Positions 13,549 through 27,408 of a stretch of 64,000 bases of DNA are shown one piece after another. The position numbers and the translations under genes were made by a program. Numbering within the stretch: the stretch's first letter is position 1; the number at the start of each line of letters is the position of its first letter. The notes under the pieces are model-generated. The model made no database searches, had not been told where the DNA came from, and saw only the letters and a program-made list of their open reading frames with translations. The stretch spans positions 6,221,259-6,285,258 of the forward strand of contig NC_135559.1 of assembly GCF_964340395.1 (NCBI RefSeq). Reading direction: 5' to 3'. The DNA comes from Glandiceps talaboti. Lineage: Eukaryota; Hemichordata; Enteropneusta; Spengelidae.

Positions 13549-13594
13549 TCTTGGAGTAATTAAATTGTATACTGTCAGTATAATTACTCCAAGG
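13549..13594. repeat. Short hairpin
   Basis: CTTGGAGTAATTA pairs with TAATTACTCCAAG across a loop of about 18 bp. It lies just after degenerate duplications of a GTATAGAGACCCGTACTGT-type sequence (13400-13540). Confidence 0.6.
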
Positions 13595-13828
13595 TATGAT
13601 AAATCAGTCTTCAAGTGCTGTTTTTAAACGTATTCGTCGACCTCCAGTATTACTTATCTTTTCTAGCGACATATTTTGTTCAATATGGTTTTTTTTATTG
13701 AATACATTATAGACCGTGAATTTACCCTGCACATATTTTTTTCAGACTATTTTCGCTCGTATGTCTGTTGATCTCAGTGGAGATATATTATTAATATACT
13801 ATATATTTCTTTCACTTTAGCGTTAGAT

Positions 13829-14221
13829 TTACAGCTAAAATGATGTAGACTTGGTGTTTCATTCATGGGACATTACGTTTTTGAGACATTTTTCGACTTT
13901 AGACAGAAACACAACAAACACAGCAGGATCTTTTGCCCAATCACATAGCACACTGATAAAACATTGCTATTCTTTCACAGAGCAGTAAATACAAGCTTCT
14001 AATGAAAACATTATACATGGACTTGATGATTGTGTAAGGGCTGCAGTTGTTTATTTTCTACCTGATAATCAACATTGAATCTTAACTACTTCGATTCTAC
14101 ATCCCCACTGTGCACGGCACCTATGTATTTTTTCTTTTGCATTAGAAGTTGGCTGAGGGTGTCTAATTAAATGTCATGTTGTATGGGTGAAACACCAAGC
14201 CTACATCATTTTAGCTGTAAT
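13829..14221. mobile_element. TIR DNA element (MITE), about 390 bp
   Basis: Terminal inverted repeats of about 33 bp: TTACAGCTAAAATGATGTAG at 13829 and its near-perfect reverse complement ending at 14221. There is no coding frame. The interior matches 16893-17230 at lower identity, so this is a family. A clear target-site duplication was not seen. Confidence 0.72.
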
Positions 14222-14294
14222 TATCTATTTCACCTATAATCTGTATTTATACTGAATAGTTCTTTAAGTATATAAACACTTGTCTCCCAAGAAG

Positions 14295-14508
14295 TCCAGT
14301 GAGGGCCATCCATCATGGGTTCAGTGTTAATGCAGGAGGAAACCGGAGTACTCGGGGAAAACCTGCGTTGTTTGGTAGAGTCAAACTGAACGACACCCTT
14401 CTTACTTACAGCGTGGTAAATTTAATCAAATCCTGAATGGGTTCGAACCCCGACGGCTTTGATAAGAGGCAAGTGGTTTAACAACTCGAGCTCGGCCAAC
14501 GGATTTAC
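14295..14508 (-). mobile_element. tRNA-derived SINE, copy 1 (degraded head)
   Basis: On the minus strand a tRNA-like head begins near 14500. The B box GGTTCGAACCC (complement at about 14441-14451) is intact but the A box is disrupted. The body, with GGAAACCGGAGTACTCGGGG near 14340, matches the copy at 42020-42234. Confidence 0.65.
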
Positions 14509-16892
14509 CATGTCTCGCTCATGGCTTCGATGATTATAGAAACAAGAACGTCAGGTGTCTTTTCTCTTTGCCAGACACCGAAACGGAAGGTCGTTCTGCA
14601 AAATAAGACACTCCCCAGTTTGTGAACAGAATGAAGAGAGAGATAAACCTTTGTGATGATGACGAACATTTTGAGAGATTATCACGAAATACAAATGTAG
14701 ACAGCTTGGTTGCACATCATAATAACGTTGTCACATGGTAGGTTTATGATCAAAAACATATTGACCTCGATCTTGATTTCCTTGGAACAAACAAGCTTTT
14801 ATGAATGTCTTCACATTGCAGTCTCAGATTTTGACACATGCATTGATGATACTGATAGCAAGAATTTGAATTTGCTTGCATGGTTCCCCGTCGTGACGTG
14901 TGTGTGTGTGTGTGTACATACAGTGCCTGCTTGTCGACAGGCGTGTGGCAATGTTTTACATTTATAATGAGTGGTGGAGTGGTTTGTGGGAAGTCTGTTT
15001 CATATCTATCTAAATTCAAGGTTCTTGGGGAACCTACAACTGCAGACACAAGACCCAGGAGGAACTGAACCTGTTACAAACAGGGAAAGTAAACAAATGA
15101 ATTGGATTAATAACACAGCATGTTGGAACAGCAGAGGCTTGTATTACACACCATGGTTTGATAAAAAAAAACCTTATGGCATCTTTACATGTACTTGAAA
15201 TGCCAGGGGTACTGGATACTTGTTTGTGAACATGAACATGAACATGAACTTTTAATACATGGGACTCTAGATTGAATTGTCAGTGAACTTTGAGACTCTT
15301 TTAGTATATTTTCCACGAGTAGTTTTTATCGCTTTTGTAGTGTTTCAGCGCCTATGAACTTTTAGGATATATGGCGCTTTACAAGTGCTATTATTATTAT
15401 TAGTATTATTATGAACTATTATGTGATGTGGCCGTGAATCTGTTCTTATCAAATGATGGAATGTAAAACAAGTCTGTGTACTTCCAACATGCTCTGCCAA
15501 ATGTTATTAATCCAATTCAGTTGTTAGTTTACTTTCCTTGTCTGTAAGAGCTTCCATTTGTCCACGGTCTGACGTCTGAAGTTGTAGAATGTGTATGATA
15601 CGAAGTCATTCGGCAACCCTTTGATATTTCTATGTGTAACATTAAAAAGTGTTGATAACATGCAAACGGCAAAATACTGAGAGGAATACTGTTTTGAAAC
15701 TTTCAACCCTAAAACACATAATTTGTTAACTAATAAATGTTTGCACGAAGAAAGAGTACATATTCCGCATACAGACTGAAGTTAAACGCTTGAAAGTTGA
15801 CGAGAATATTTGGACGATATAGTGGTATATCTTACTGGGGGTACATTAATGAAACCGAATAATGCCACTCTGTTACCTACAATGCTCGTAGGGGTGAGTA
15901 TAACTGAACAACGGTGTTTTGACGACGTTTTGTTATATCTAACAGACAATATATCAGTTAAAAGAGTAAATACCATTCTTACCTAAAATGTAAGAAGAAG
16001 AAGTACACACACATGCTGCAAACAGAAGTAATGTATGCAACTCGATGACGGTATACGGTTACACTGCTAATTGCTTACATCTACAGGCAATACCGTCATC
16101 AATGAATTTGTTTGTCGACTGGTATGGTCGACGTTCGAGGACATGTGACCATAAGGTTTTCAATATGGTAACCATATGGTGATTACCATATATGGCGACC
16201 CTTTTAGTTATTATTGTTTCTCACGACATGCCCACCCTGAGCTATATTTCTCCAATTCAACAAAATAATGAAAAAACGACACTTTTCTATGGCCGGATCA
16301 GAAAATTAAAATTGCCATCAGTGATGTTAGATAGTGACACCACATGGGTACATCCGCATGAAAAGTATCATTTATCGCTGAAATCTGGCACATTTGATAA
16401 AACAAACAATTCGTATGTTTTTTTCTGACTTTAATTGTCATTTCGAAGGGATCTAGACTGTACCAAGTAGAATTATAAACTGAACAATTCCACACAAATT
16501 TAATGTGTTTTTCTTTCTGTATAAATAACCAACTAGTAATGAAAAACAAAAAATAAATTCGGTCCCCTGGTGTTACATCATGTTAACATTATGTTACATT
16601 ATGTAACATTTATGCAAATCTTTCCAAATATAATTTTATATTCAACGAATCTGCATATTACAATGCTTAGCGTGTAAGAGTTACATAATACAGCATTGAC
16701 CTTAACGTTTTCCAGCTGTTAGTTTTTTTAAATCTTATTTATTAATTGATTTGATCTAATTGGGACATTCATCTGAAATGACTGTGGAACAAATCGCTTG
16801 TGTCATATGATTTGATTGATTTACTTATTAAAATAATGACCTCAAATTCATTTAATTTTTTTTCATTCAATCATAAAAGACACGTTTGAATT

Positions 16893-17230
16893 CCAGACTA
16901 ACAATAACAAAAACATCACACAAAAAGCAGGATCCTTTGCATAATCACATTGGAAAAAAATGATAAGCATTACTGTTAACAGGGCAGTGGAAACAGGCTA
17001 TTGAGGAAATAGTTACCAATGGACTTGATGATTGTAATTACTTCAATACTTTCCTAACATGATTACATGTACATTTCCGCTTCTACAGCCTGTACATGTA
17101 GATACAAACTGTGTATGGCACTTCTGTAATTGTTAACTTTGGGTTTCAAGTTGTCTTGGTGAGTGTCAAAAGTATCATGGCCCTGATCAGTGAAACGCCA
17201 TGCCAACCTCGTTTCTACTGTACCTAAAGC
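16893..17230. mobile_element. Diverged relative of the 13829-14221 element
   Basis: Shared blocks in the same order: GCAGGATCCTTTGCATAATC, ATGGACTTGATGATTG and a GTGAAACNCCA-type right end. The left terminal repeat is not recognisable, so the copy is decayed or truncated. Confidence 0.55.
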
Positions 17231-18066
17231 TAATCTAGTATTACTGAGAAACACTCCGTAAATCGCATTAAAATACACCTTCTGGCATCGACAACTTTTC
17301 ACAGCTGAAAACTGCATTTCATTAGCTCTCACTTTTAAAAAGAAATTAATTTATAAGATTTCAAAGTGTTTCCACATTGTAAAGGAAATGACCTGAAACC
17401 TTAGGCATCATGCATCGTTGATCGTGTGTGTATTGATGCTGTGAATATTTTGCTAAGGGGAAATTGTTACTTTTCATTTCAGTAGTATATGTTTGTCCTC
17501 AATATAACATAGGAACTTGATATTGCCTGTCCTAAATGCACTGTAAATATATGTACTGGTACTATTTGTACAGTTTATGGTGATTAATAAGACTTGTTCT
17601 CGGACATGTCCCAAATTGAAACGGGGAGCTCGGTCCCAGATTGGATTTTGACGAAACTGGGAGTCCCAGTCTGCGGTCCCAGTTTTATTTTGTTTGAACT
17701 ATCTAATACTGACGTATAGTTTATAAACATGCTTTTAGTAGCAAAATTATCATTAAATTTAATGGCACATAATATTACTTTTGCTAACAGTGACAACGGA
17801 GTAAATTCTGTTATCATCTAAGTAACGCTGCAGTCACGGAACTAAAATCATATACAATATGTTGAAATGTTGCTTGGCAATTTCCTCAGATTCAGCGGAT
17901 TCCCCCTCCCCCCAATAACTATTTGTACTTTACATGTCAGATTTTGACAATGACGTTGAACCTCGTTTATATGTCGACGTTATTGTTATAGCAGCTTTAT
18001 GCTTATTCAATCAAAATAATTATATCTAGTGGTCATTGAACCGCCGGATCGAACATCGACATTTTG

Positions 18067-18120
18067 ATTGGTTAAAAGTATTGGGCATGCGCACTTTGAT
18101 ATAAACTCAAAATGGCGTCT
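18067..18120 (+). promoter_or_regulatory. Possible ANKRD39 promoter motifs
   Basis: An inverted CCAAT box (ATTGG, 18067-18071), an NRF1-like GCATGCGCAC (18085-18094) and a YY1-like AAAATGGCG (about 18109) lie within 55 bp. This cluster is common in TATA-less housekeeping promoters. It is about 780 bp above the ANKRD39 ATG, so it would need a long 5' UTR or a 5' UTR intron; a possible acceptor, TTAACAATAACAG, sits just before the ATG. Motif matches only. Confidence 0.3.
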
Positions 18121-18891
18121 TGGCATGTCGCCGATATCTCGAATCGGTTATCGTAACATATATTTTCGGTGGTGGTGAAGATGATGGTGTGAAATGATTG
18201 GCGAAGGTTTGATTTCCTCATTTGGCTGAGATCTAGGATGTAGACAGCTACCATTTGCACGTTATAGGTGGATATCAGCGGCATAACACGTCTTGTCGAT
18301 GTTGTGTTTTCGTCTGCAGTTGTGATCAACATATTACTGTCACAGCTAGTATACTATGAGTCACGTGTTTATGTTTTCTTGGCACGCACTATGATGTTCA
18401 ATGATTAATGCGTTGATGTAATGTATCGTCGTCTAGTCTGATTTTTTTATCGTCACTTAGTATACATTTTTCTACAAACAGGTCGATCGTTGTTTACTGT
18501 TCGACGGTGCGTAACGCCCATAAGCCAGTGAGTGTGTGTGCGAGTTCACTGTTTATGAAAAGGTTTATTGAGCGTTGGTGCAGATTGTCTTTTCAATTGT
18601 GAATACCAACATTGTTATTGTATTGTGTGTCTGCATCGTTACAGCGGACACGGCTTGGAATTTCCGAGGAGATTTGTTTAATACTGACCTTTCTCGTGTT
18701 ATAGTTCAGTCGAGTCTTAACGTGACCAATTAGTACTAATGTATTACTAGTAATCTAACATATCAACTTGGACTCAACTGAAGCCCAACGTTATAACTTG
18801 ATTGTAGCTTATTTCCTACACAGTTTCCCTATGATTATCTCAACCTCAGACAACTAACACGTTGTTTGAGTCTTAACAATAACAGAGATCC

Positions 18892-21800
18892 ATGGAGTCT
18901 GACAAATCTCACAAACATGACCATGGTGGACATGATTGCAGTCATGGTCCCTTTGGATACTCGTCCGTGACTCAGACTTTGGATGAGATGGAGTTCGAGA
19001 GAGGAGTGTGGTCAGCTGCAATGAATGGAGAGGAAGATAAAGTAAAGAAATATTTAGAAGATGGTGGTGATCCTAATGCAAGGGATTCATCTGGCTATAC
19101 TGGACTAGTAAGTTGTCCTCAATCTGTTTCCTGGAAACCATCTGTTAACATAGCTGATCTGTTACTATGCTAGTACTTGTTTGTAGACAGGTACTAGCAT
19201 GGTAACAGATCCAGCTACATACAGCAACATAGACAGTGGAAGTTGTTGTAACCCCCCCCCCCCCCTCCCTGGGGGCCCCCAATAGGGACTTTGGATCCAT
19301 ATTGAATAAGCTGAATGTTTGTATTTTGGTTTTGTGTGTCCATATAATTGGTGCAGACTTGATACTGTATTTATCCTTCTTTATACAGATAAGTGATAAA
19401 TGGGGGGGGGGGGGGGGGGGGGGGGCATTTCTTGTAATGTAGTGTTTCTGTTTAGAACATATTTTTAATCTTCAATTGTCTGCTTTGTTTGGTTGAACCC
19501 CAACAGGTAACAATAGTTGACATGCCATTGTAAAGTGCTTTATCCTGTAATAGCATTAGTATGTTGAACATTGGTAACAATTAAAATGAAACAACTGAAA
19601 GTAACATTTCACTTTAAAGTGGGTTTATAAGCTTTATTATACTCAAGTGAAAGTGCTTACATCAAACCTTGATTCACCTATTCAAGTATATTCGATGTAT
19701 TTACCTTCCATGACATTGTCTTCTTTCATTGTTAAACAGCTCAGTAGGGATTTTGTTGACATTTTATATAGTGAATTTCACAATATTGTTCACCTTCTCT
19801 ATTTGATACAACGACGCAGAAACCCCCCCTCCCCCCCAAAAAAAAAAATAAATAAAAAAAATGCATATACCACACTTCAATAGCAAGGTGGCATTTTTTG
19901 CTACATTTAGTCTAAATGAAATAAACCATTTTAATGTATTGCAACTCCATGCAGACATTTGAGTGCCAATGTTTTTCTTAGTAACAAACAAACAATGAAG
20001 ATGTCCTTTGTTGTGTATATTTGATATCTGTATAGTGGCACGTTAATTCATTTCACGTAGACAAAATGTAGCAAGGAACTATTCATTCAAGCTTGCAGTC
20101 TTAAAGTGTAGCATGTGTAGTTTCGTATCGGTTTCTGCATGGTTTTATCAAACAGAGAAGCTGTATGGTTTTTTGAAATTTGTCGTATGTGTAATAAATT
20201 ACGTCATTGGATCATAACACCAATTGTGAGGTCACTCAAATGCAAGCGATGGTTAAGTTTATTATATTATGCAGCAAATGGTATGACCCAAAAATGTGTA
20301 ATCCTTATACATGTAACAATAAGCTTCTGTAGGTGTAGAAATAAAGCTTGAAGTATTACCCTAGACTGGTGGAGGGTCTATGGTATTACTAAATACTGTT
20401 ACAATGTGAAAAATCTGTTAAACCTGTGAAATATTTAAATGGAGTTTAAATGACAATTGACTATCATTGTAACAGTAATGCTGAGAAAAAATTGGATAGC
20501 AGCCAATGATGGTTTTAATTACTCTGTCTATTATTCACAACTACTTCTGTTATTACCTGTGAATTGAATAGACAAACCTGACGACTTAAATGGCTATTCA
20601 GTTTTAGTGTATTACTGATGATAGTGAGATCACTCCAAGAAGCTTTACAGAAACAAACTAGAACTATTGTATTGACGTTGATCTATCAATCAATATTGAC
20701 ATGATGCCACTCAAGTAGAAATAGTTCAGTTTAAGTTAAGACCCTTAAAGTATTTGCTGCCACTTTTAATGTTTTTGTTTTTGTTATTAAATGTTTTGTT
20801 AAGTACTACTACAACTTGCTCGTACTAAAGATTACTTGCAGGGTTATACTATTAAAAAAAGTTGTCCAAAACGAGAATGATTTAATCTAGATATGCAATA
20901 CATATACCTAAGGCTTTGCTATAATGAGACAGGAGTAAATTAAAAAACTGTAATGCAATACAGTGTACATGTTGAAACATTCATTAATGTTAATTTGATA
21001 TCAGAATGGGGTAAGGAATTCTATTAAAATTACTTTTCCTCCCAACAATGATTTGGGGAAGAAATTATCGTAAAATTGATGGGAGGACTCAGGTAGATAT
21101 AATTACCTACTTAATATTTAATATTATTAATAACAAAACTGTGGTTAGTTTGAATAGTACTGTGACAGTAGACATTGCTATTGTACAAATACATTATTTT
21201 TCCTTCATAGATTTTTGTGTTTGTTTTGTTACTGTTTCTTGAATTGTACTACCCTTCATTACTTGTTCTCTCCTGCCTTTTTGGTTATTTAACATGATTT
21301 TCTGGACTGTTTTTTGTTTGTTTCCAGCATTACGCAAGTAGGAATGGTCATTTAGCAACCTGTAGGTTACTTGTCAACAAAGGAGCTGATCCCAATGCTC
21401 AGACGAAGTCAGGAGTGACTCCACTACACAGAGCTGCTTACTGCCAATATTCAGATATTGTCAAGTTGTTGCTAAGCAACCAAGCTGATCCAACACTTAC
21501 CGATGATGATGGCAAGAGCCCACTACATAAGGTGAGGCTTAGATTTGCTGAAGTTGGTGACTTTCCTTTATTTTGTTTCCAGTGAACAAATTCAGTGTAT
21601 GGTTTCTGTTATTTGTCTCTATGAGATATAAAGCTTCACCATTATTACTAGGGTATGTGTACACCCCCCCCTCCCCATCATTAGTCACAGAACTTACAAT
21701 TTCACCTTACAATGTTGTCATGTCATATGCTAATTAAATGCAAATCTTTACATTAGAGTTCAAACATTATACAACATAGCAAGGCCCTGTTTTCAAACTA

Positions 21801-24800
21801 AAACCTGTCACAAGTTCTTTTGTTAATTTGACATTACAATTGTAATCACAACAGATGGATAACCTTGCCAGCAATTTGTGATGAATTTTATGTATAAATT
21901 GCAGTGAGTTGTACAGGTTTTGTGAAAATGGTATTACAGCCATGTCACATGTTGATTTATTTGTGAAACTCAATTTACAAATAGCTGGTCTTCTGAAATT
22001 CAAAATGTTGATGTGAAATAGTATTGAAGGGAAACCCTTAAAAATGCACAAATGATATAAAATATATTTATCACAAATTCAAATTTCAAGGCATTACTTT
22101 TATTAAAATATTTATTACAAATTCAAATTCCAAGGCATTACTTTTGAAATATTTATCAAAAATTCAAATTTCAAGGCTTTACTTTTAAAATATTTATCAA
22201 AAATTCAAATTTCAAGGCATTACTTTTAGTGTATGTAGATATGTAAATAGGATGTGCTCTCTCAGAGGAGATGATTTTAACTCTACCTCTGCATGAGTTG
22301 CATAATTTCATGTCTCATTTGTAAAACTATCATCTTTGAAATATCATATATGATACTTTGATTAAAGATTTCTGAAATGAAATATTATCATCTAAAAAAT
22401 TGCAGGTTGTTCCAAAACATGTCAAACTAATTGTTGCAGCGTATGGTTTGTTAAGAAGTGTGTATTCTGGAGGCAGAAGTGATAAATGGTCAATTTTAGT
22501 AGGAAACAATGTATCAAGTTAAAAACTGGAAATCCATGCTGTGCTGGAAAATGATATGACAGAACCCCATGACACGTGAGTGCAAGTGTGGCGTACTCAG
22601 GATATTTGCATGAGTGCTTACAGTGTTCTCAGCACCTGTAATTTCATGAGCATAGTGAGTGAAAGAGCAACAGAAAACACTGCAAGCATGACTGCAAACA
22701 CCGTTGAGTACCCAACACTGGACTGACATGGCATGGGGTTCTGTTATTATTACATATGTTATCTGAATGGTTAATTTCCATGAAAAATCATACAGCGCAA
22801 TCACATGATTTTGTGTATAGCAAACAATCGCATCCTCATTTGCATGCAGGTATGCAATACTGTTTTCAGTGAAAAAAGCACTAGTATGCGTGCGCACCAG
22901 TGCAAGTAATCTTTGGTACATATGTAATAATATGTATTACTGCACAATATGAACACTTGTGGTGAGGACTCAGTATATAGTTAAGAGTATGGATAGCATC
23001 CCAATCCACAGCTGCAAAAGCTTAAGTTATAGTGAGGCTATACAAAAACTTGTAGTGAGGTTGATTTTTAGTATATGGTGAGGGACTTAAAACAAGGGAT
23101 GTGAATTTTGTTGCAATTTCCATCTGGTTATATTGCCAAAACATGTTCAACACCAAGAGTAAGGCAGTATATGTCAGGAGCCGTGTAAAATTAAGTTTCC
23201 TTCCAGCAGTATCATGGAATTTCAAAATATGGTTTCATACCTAGGAAATATTTAAAAGGAAACTAAATTCGAATTGAAAGAAGTAGTGTGAATGTACAAG
23301 AGAAAAAAAAAGTCACCCATGACTTAACATTGCATATTTGTGGATAAGGCCAAATACACCTAGCAACAAAACATATTGTGATAAATATATTTTATGTGTT
23401 TGTCAAGTTAACAGAAGTGTTGACATTTTTGTTGTGGACAATTAATACTAGGCAAATCTGATAGAATTCCTTAGTCATCTGAAATAGTGATTACAGCATT
23501 GTATGCACGAAATCTCTTCAATTCAAAAATTTTATTTACTGCATATGAAAACAGAGCAAATTGTCTTCAGGCTAGTAATCAACATGTAAACTGAACATTT
23601 TAAACAGTAACTCAAGTTATTTATGATTAGCAAAACTGAAAAAGTAAAATTAGAATATTTTAATGCAAACTTGTCTAAAATACAGTAATTCGGATGTATG
23701 CACAGTGGAAAATGCAAATAGCTGGAATTGAATTCCCCTGTGTAATGTTTAGGATATAGTGGTCACAGGTCAGAGCTTTTCAAAGCATTGCTCATTAATG
23801 TGTTTGAAACCAACTAAAAACAAACAAAGTTCAAGCATGTAGGAACGTGATTTATACTGTTTCACATTTTGTGCTGATATCAAATAAAGGCTATTCCATT
23901 TCGTTGTTTTTTGGTGGAGATAAATATACATGCATATGTACACATGCAAATGTATACACTAGGTATAATGATTATTTGTGTGAAAAAGATATACAATAGT
24001 GATCATAGGTCACAGCTTTCCAACCATTGTTGTATAATGCTATGTAGTGGTTGATACTGAGACCATTCTTATTATTCAAGTCAGTCATACAGTTTTCATT
24101 ACAATTCTAGGTTTTTTGTTCAGGGTGCCAGGTAAAATCTGACCGAGTTCCCTAGTTACTTTGTGTAGGTTCTCAACAAAAATTATGCTAACTAGAGATT
24201 GGAATTTATACAAGTCTTAACAGATACCAAAATATTAAAACTGAAACCCCATGGTGTGGATCACAGGGGCATGTAATATTTCATTGATTGTTGTTTTCTT
24301 ATTGCTTAGAATGTCGTTTTCTTAGGAAAATATCGTTCGAATCTTGCTGCTACAAATGTATCAATCTCTATACTACGAAGAAATATTAAAGGGTGGTCAT
24401 CTTGTTTCGTTAACCTTTCAAATTTGAACAAAACATGCAAATTTGCAACAAAAACATACCTGCATGAAGAATATGTGCCAAGTAAAGTTATACACTATCA
24501 CTGGGGGCAAAAAATGCTTTTGTAACAAGAAAAATTGACCTTTTACAATGAGTGAGCGCTGTATAAACTCCTCTGTATGTCAAAGGCAAGTCAAACGATG
24601 TAGCCGTCTAATGTTCATTACTGATTGGCCAAGAAAGAGGCGTTGACTAATGACATCAGATGACCGCTACATTTCAAATTCAGAAGCACGTCCCTATCAC
24701 TAAACCCGGAACCATGGATCGCGAAAAGTTCACGACAGGTTCCTGGTGAGTACACTTGTACGATTTCCAATACAACTGCATTTTTACCGTGTCAAACTGT

Positions 24801-26936
24801 GAATCTGTGTATACTGAAATTGATTTCATTTTTGGTGGCCCATAAAGTAGTGATGCTTCCGGGGGATTTGAAGGGCTTTCTTTATATAGGCGTAGTTTCG
24901 AACAGCTAATCGGCAACAAGCTGATTATTCAAAATAGCTAGACGTACAGAGGAGTTTATACAGGGTCGTGAATCGATGTCCCCCTTGTCTCTTCCCCTTA
25001 CATGTAGGAATATATATTAATCAAAAGATTTTTATATTTAGTCTGTAGATCTGGAAAACAACAATCTATGAAATATTACACGCCCCTGTGGTGTGGATAA
25101 GCTTTCTCACATACTGTGCAATGTCAATGGAATAAAACTACCATTGGAATTATGGCAATACAGCTAACACATCAGAAAGAGTTGGAAAACTCGTATATTC
25201 ATGCATGTAAAGTAACTGAACTTTTCGCTGTGCTGTTGGTCAAGACACTATTTTTATCGAAAAAATAAATATTTACATATACAGCTTGTTGTATATTAAT
25301 ATTGATATGTGCCATTAAACGGGTACAAAATTACTATATATATATATATCGCTGACACAGCGGTTGTAACTCAGTAGTTTTTCTCTGTGATCCCTGGTAT
25401 CACTCAGTGGCAAATTTTATGTATATGCAAAATTCAGACTTTCAAATATTCCATTAGTTTGCCTTATAACTATGCTAGAATAGATCTTACAATGATGATT
25501 AAACTTGTATTAGTAAGTAAAGTTGAAAGTGGTCATATAGAGGAGAATTGGGTATTTTTTTGGGATTTTTGATTGGTAAAACAACTTTTACTATGTTTTT
25601 CTACTTGAAAAATCAATGTGAAATAACATATTGTTTGTAATTGAATAAATTGCAAAAAATTTGTGTAAAATGTTTGTAATTGTATGTACAATAATAAACT
25701 TTGTACACTTTTTGCATCTGCAATTTATTGAGTTACAAACAAGGACTTGGTATATGTTATTTCACATTGTTTTTTCAAGTAGAAAAACATAGTGAAGTTG
25801 TTTTAATTCCCAAAATAAATACCCAGTGCTCATCCATATTATATGGCCACTTTAATTCTTCACATGATGGAAAAATGTTCACATCTGTTCCTTTGATATC
25901 TTGAAAATAATATTTTAGTGAAAATAAAGGTGAAGGTGAAAATGGCATCAAAACTGAAAAGTGAGTTGATGGAATAGTTTGGGTATTTCCAAGCTTGATA
26001 TTACTGTTGGCCATATTTGGTTTGATGATGTACAACGTAAGAAAAAGTAAGAATAAGTTGCCATAGTAGGATGATCACAAAGAAAAAATTTAGCATTTCA
26101 GTTTCTGACCATTTATGTAGCACACAAGAAAAGAATGTGTATGTATGACACTCATAATTATGTATTACCAAGGTAATTATTGAAAACTAAGTATTAATGT
26201 CCATGTTTGACTACCGTATGTATTACTGGGTTTAATTATTGAAAACTCAATGTTCAGGTATGACTCTCATATGTATTACTGGGGTAATTATTGAAAACTA
26301 AGTACTAATGCCCATGTATAACTTTCATATGTGATACCAGGGTAAATATTGAAAACTAAGTATTTATGTGATATGTATTATCATTTCAACTGTTACCAAA
26401 ATACATGAAATTAATAGGAAAGAAAAATGCTGGTTGGCGATTATTCACAATTACTTTGCCCTGAATGTTTTGCTATTGTTATTGATCCTCTAACAGAAAG
26501 TGGTAAAACATGAGTAGATTTGCATATCTTGTACAATATTTTTCTTCCCCCGCCCGCCTCCATACCATGCTATTTTGAAATTATCTCCCCATGCCTCCAT
26601 ACCATGCTACTTTGAAATTATCTCCCCCATGCCTCCATACCATACTACTACTATTACTACTTTGAAGTTATCTTCCCATGCCTCAATACCATGCTTCTTT
26701 GAAATTATCTCCCCCATGCCTCCATACCATGCTATTTTGAAATTATCTCTCCCATGCCTCCATACCATGCTATTTTGAAATTATCTCCCATGCCTCCATA
26801 CCATGCTATTTTAAAATTATCTCCCCATGCATACATGTATGCATGTACCTACCTACATACACACACAAACACACAGACATATACATGTACATACATACAT
26901 ACATACATACATACATACATACATACATACATACAT

Positions 26937-26979
<43 letters not shown>

Positions 26980-27377
26980 TTGTAATGTATGTTGTTAGCC
27001 TCATGTGTGACTGCTACCTGTAATAATAACTTAACCTGCATGAAAAGTGTCGCAAATAGTTCCAAGGTTATCAAGTCCAAATAAAGTGTGATAATTATCA
27101 CAATATTATTATTTATCACTATCCAGGCTGCAGAAAAGGGTAACTATGAAATCTGTCAGATGTTGATATCTGTCAGTCCAGCTGTTGGTGAAGCTATTAA
27201 AGATATTCAAGACTACAAAGAGAAACTTGCAGTAGATTACACACCAGAGGGCGCTGTCAAACTGCAAGACTTACTACAACCAAGTGCTAGAGATGACAAT
27301 ATTGAAGTACCCAGCTCTGGAGATGAAAGACCATACTTTTCAGAAGATATTGATGAGGATCTCTTGTTCAGAGACAT

Positions 27378-27408
<31 letters not shown>

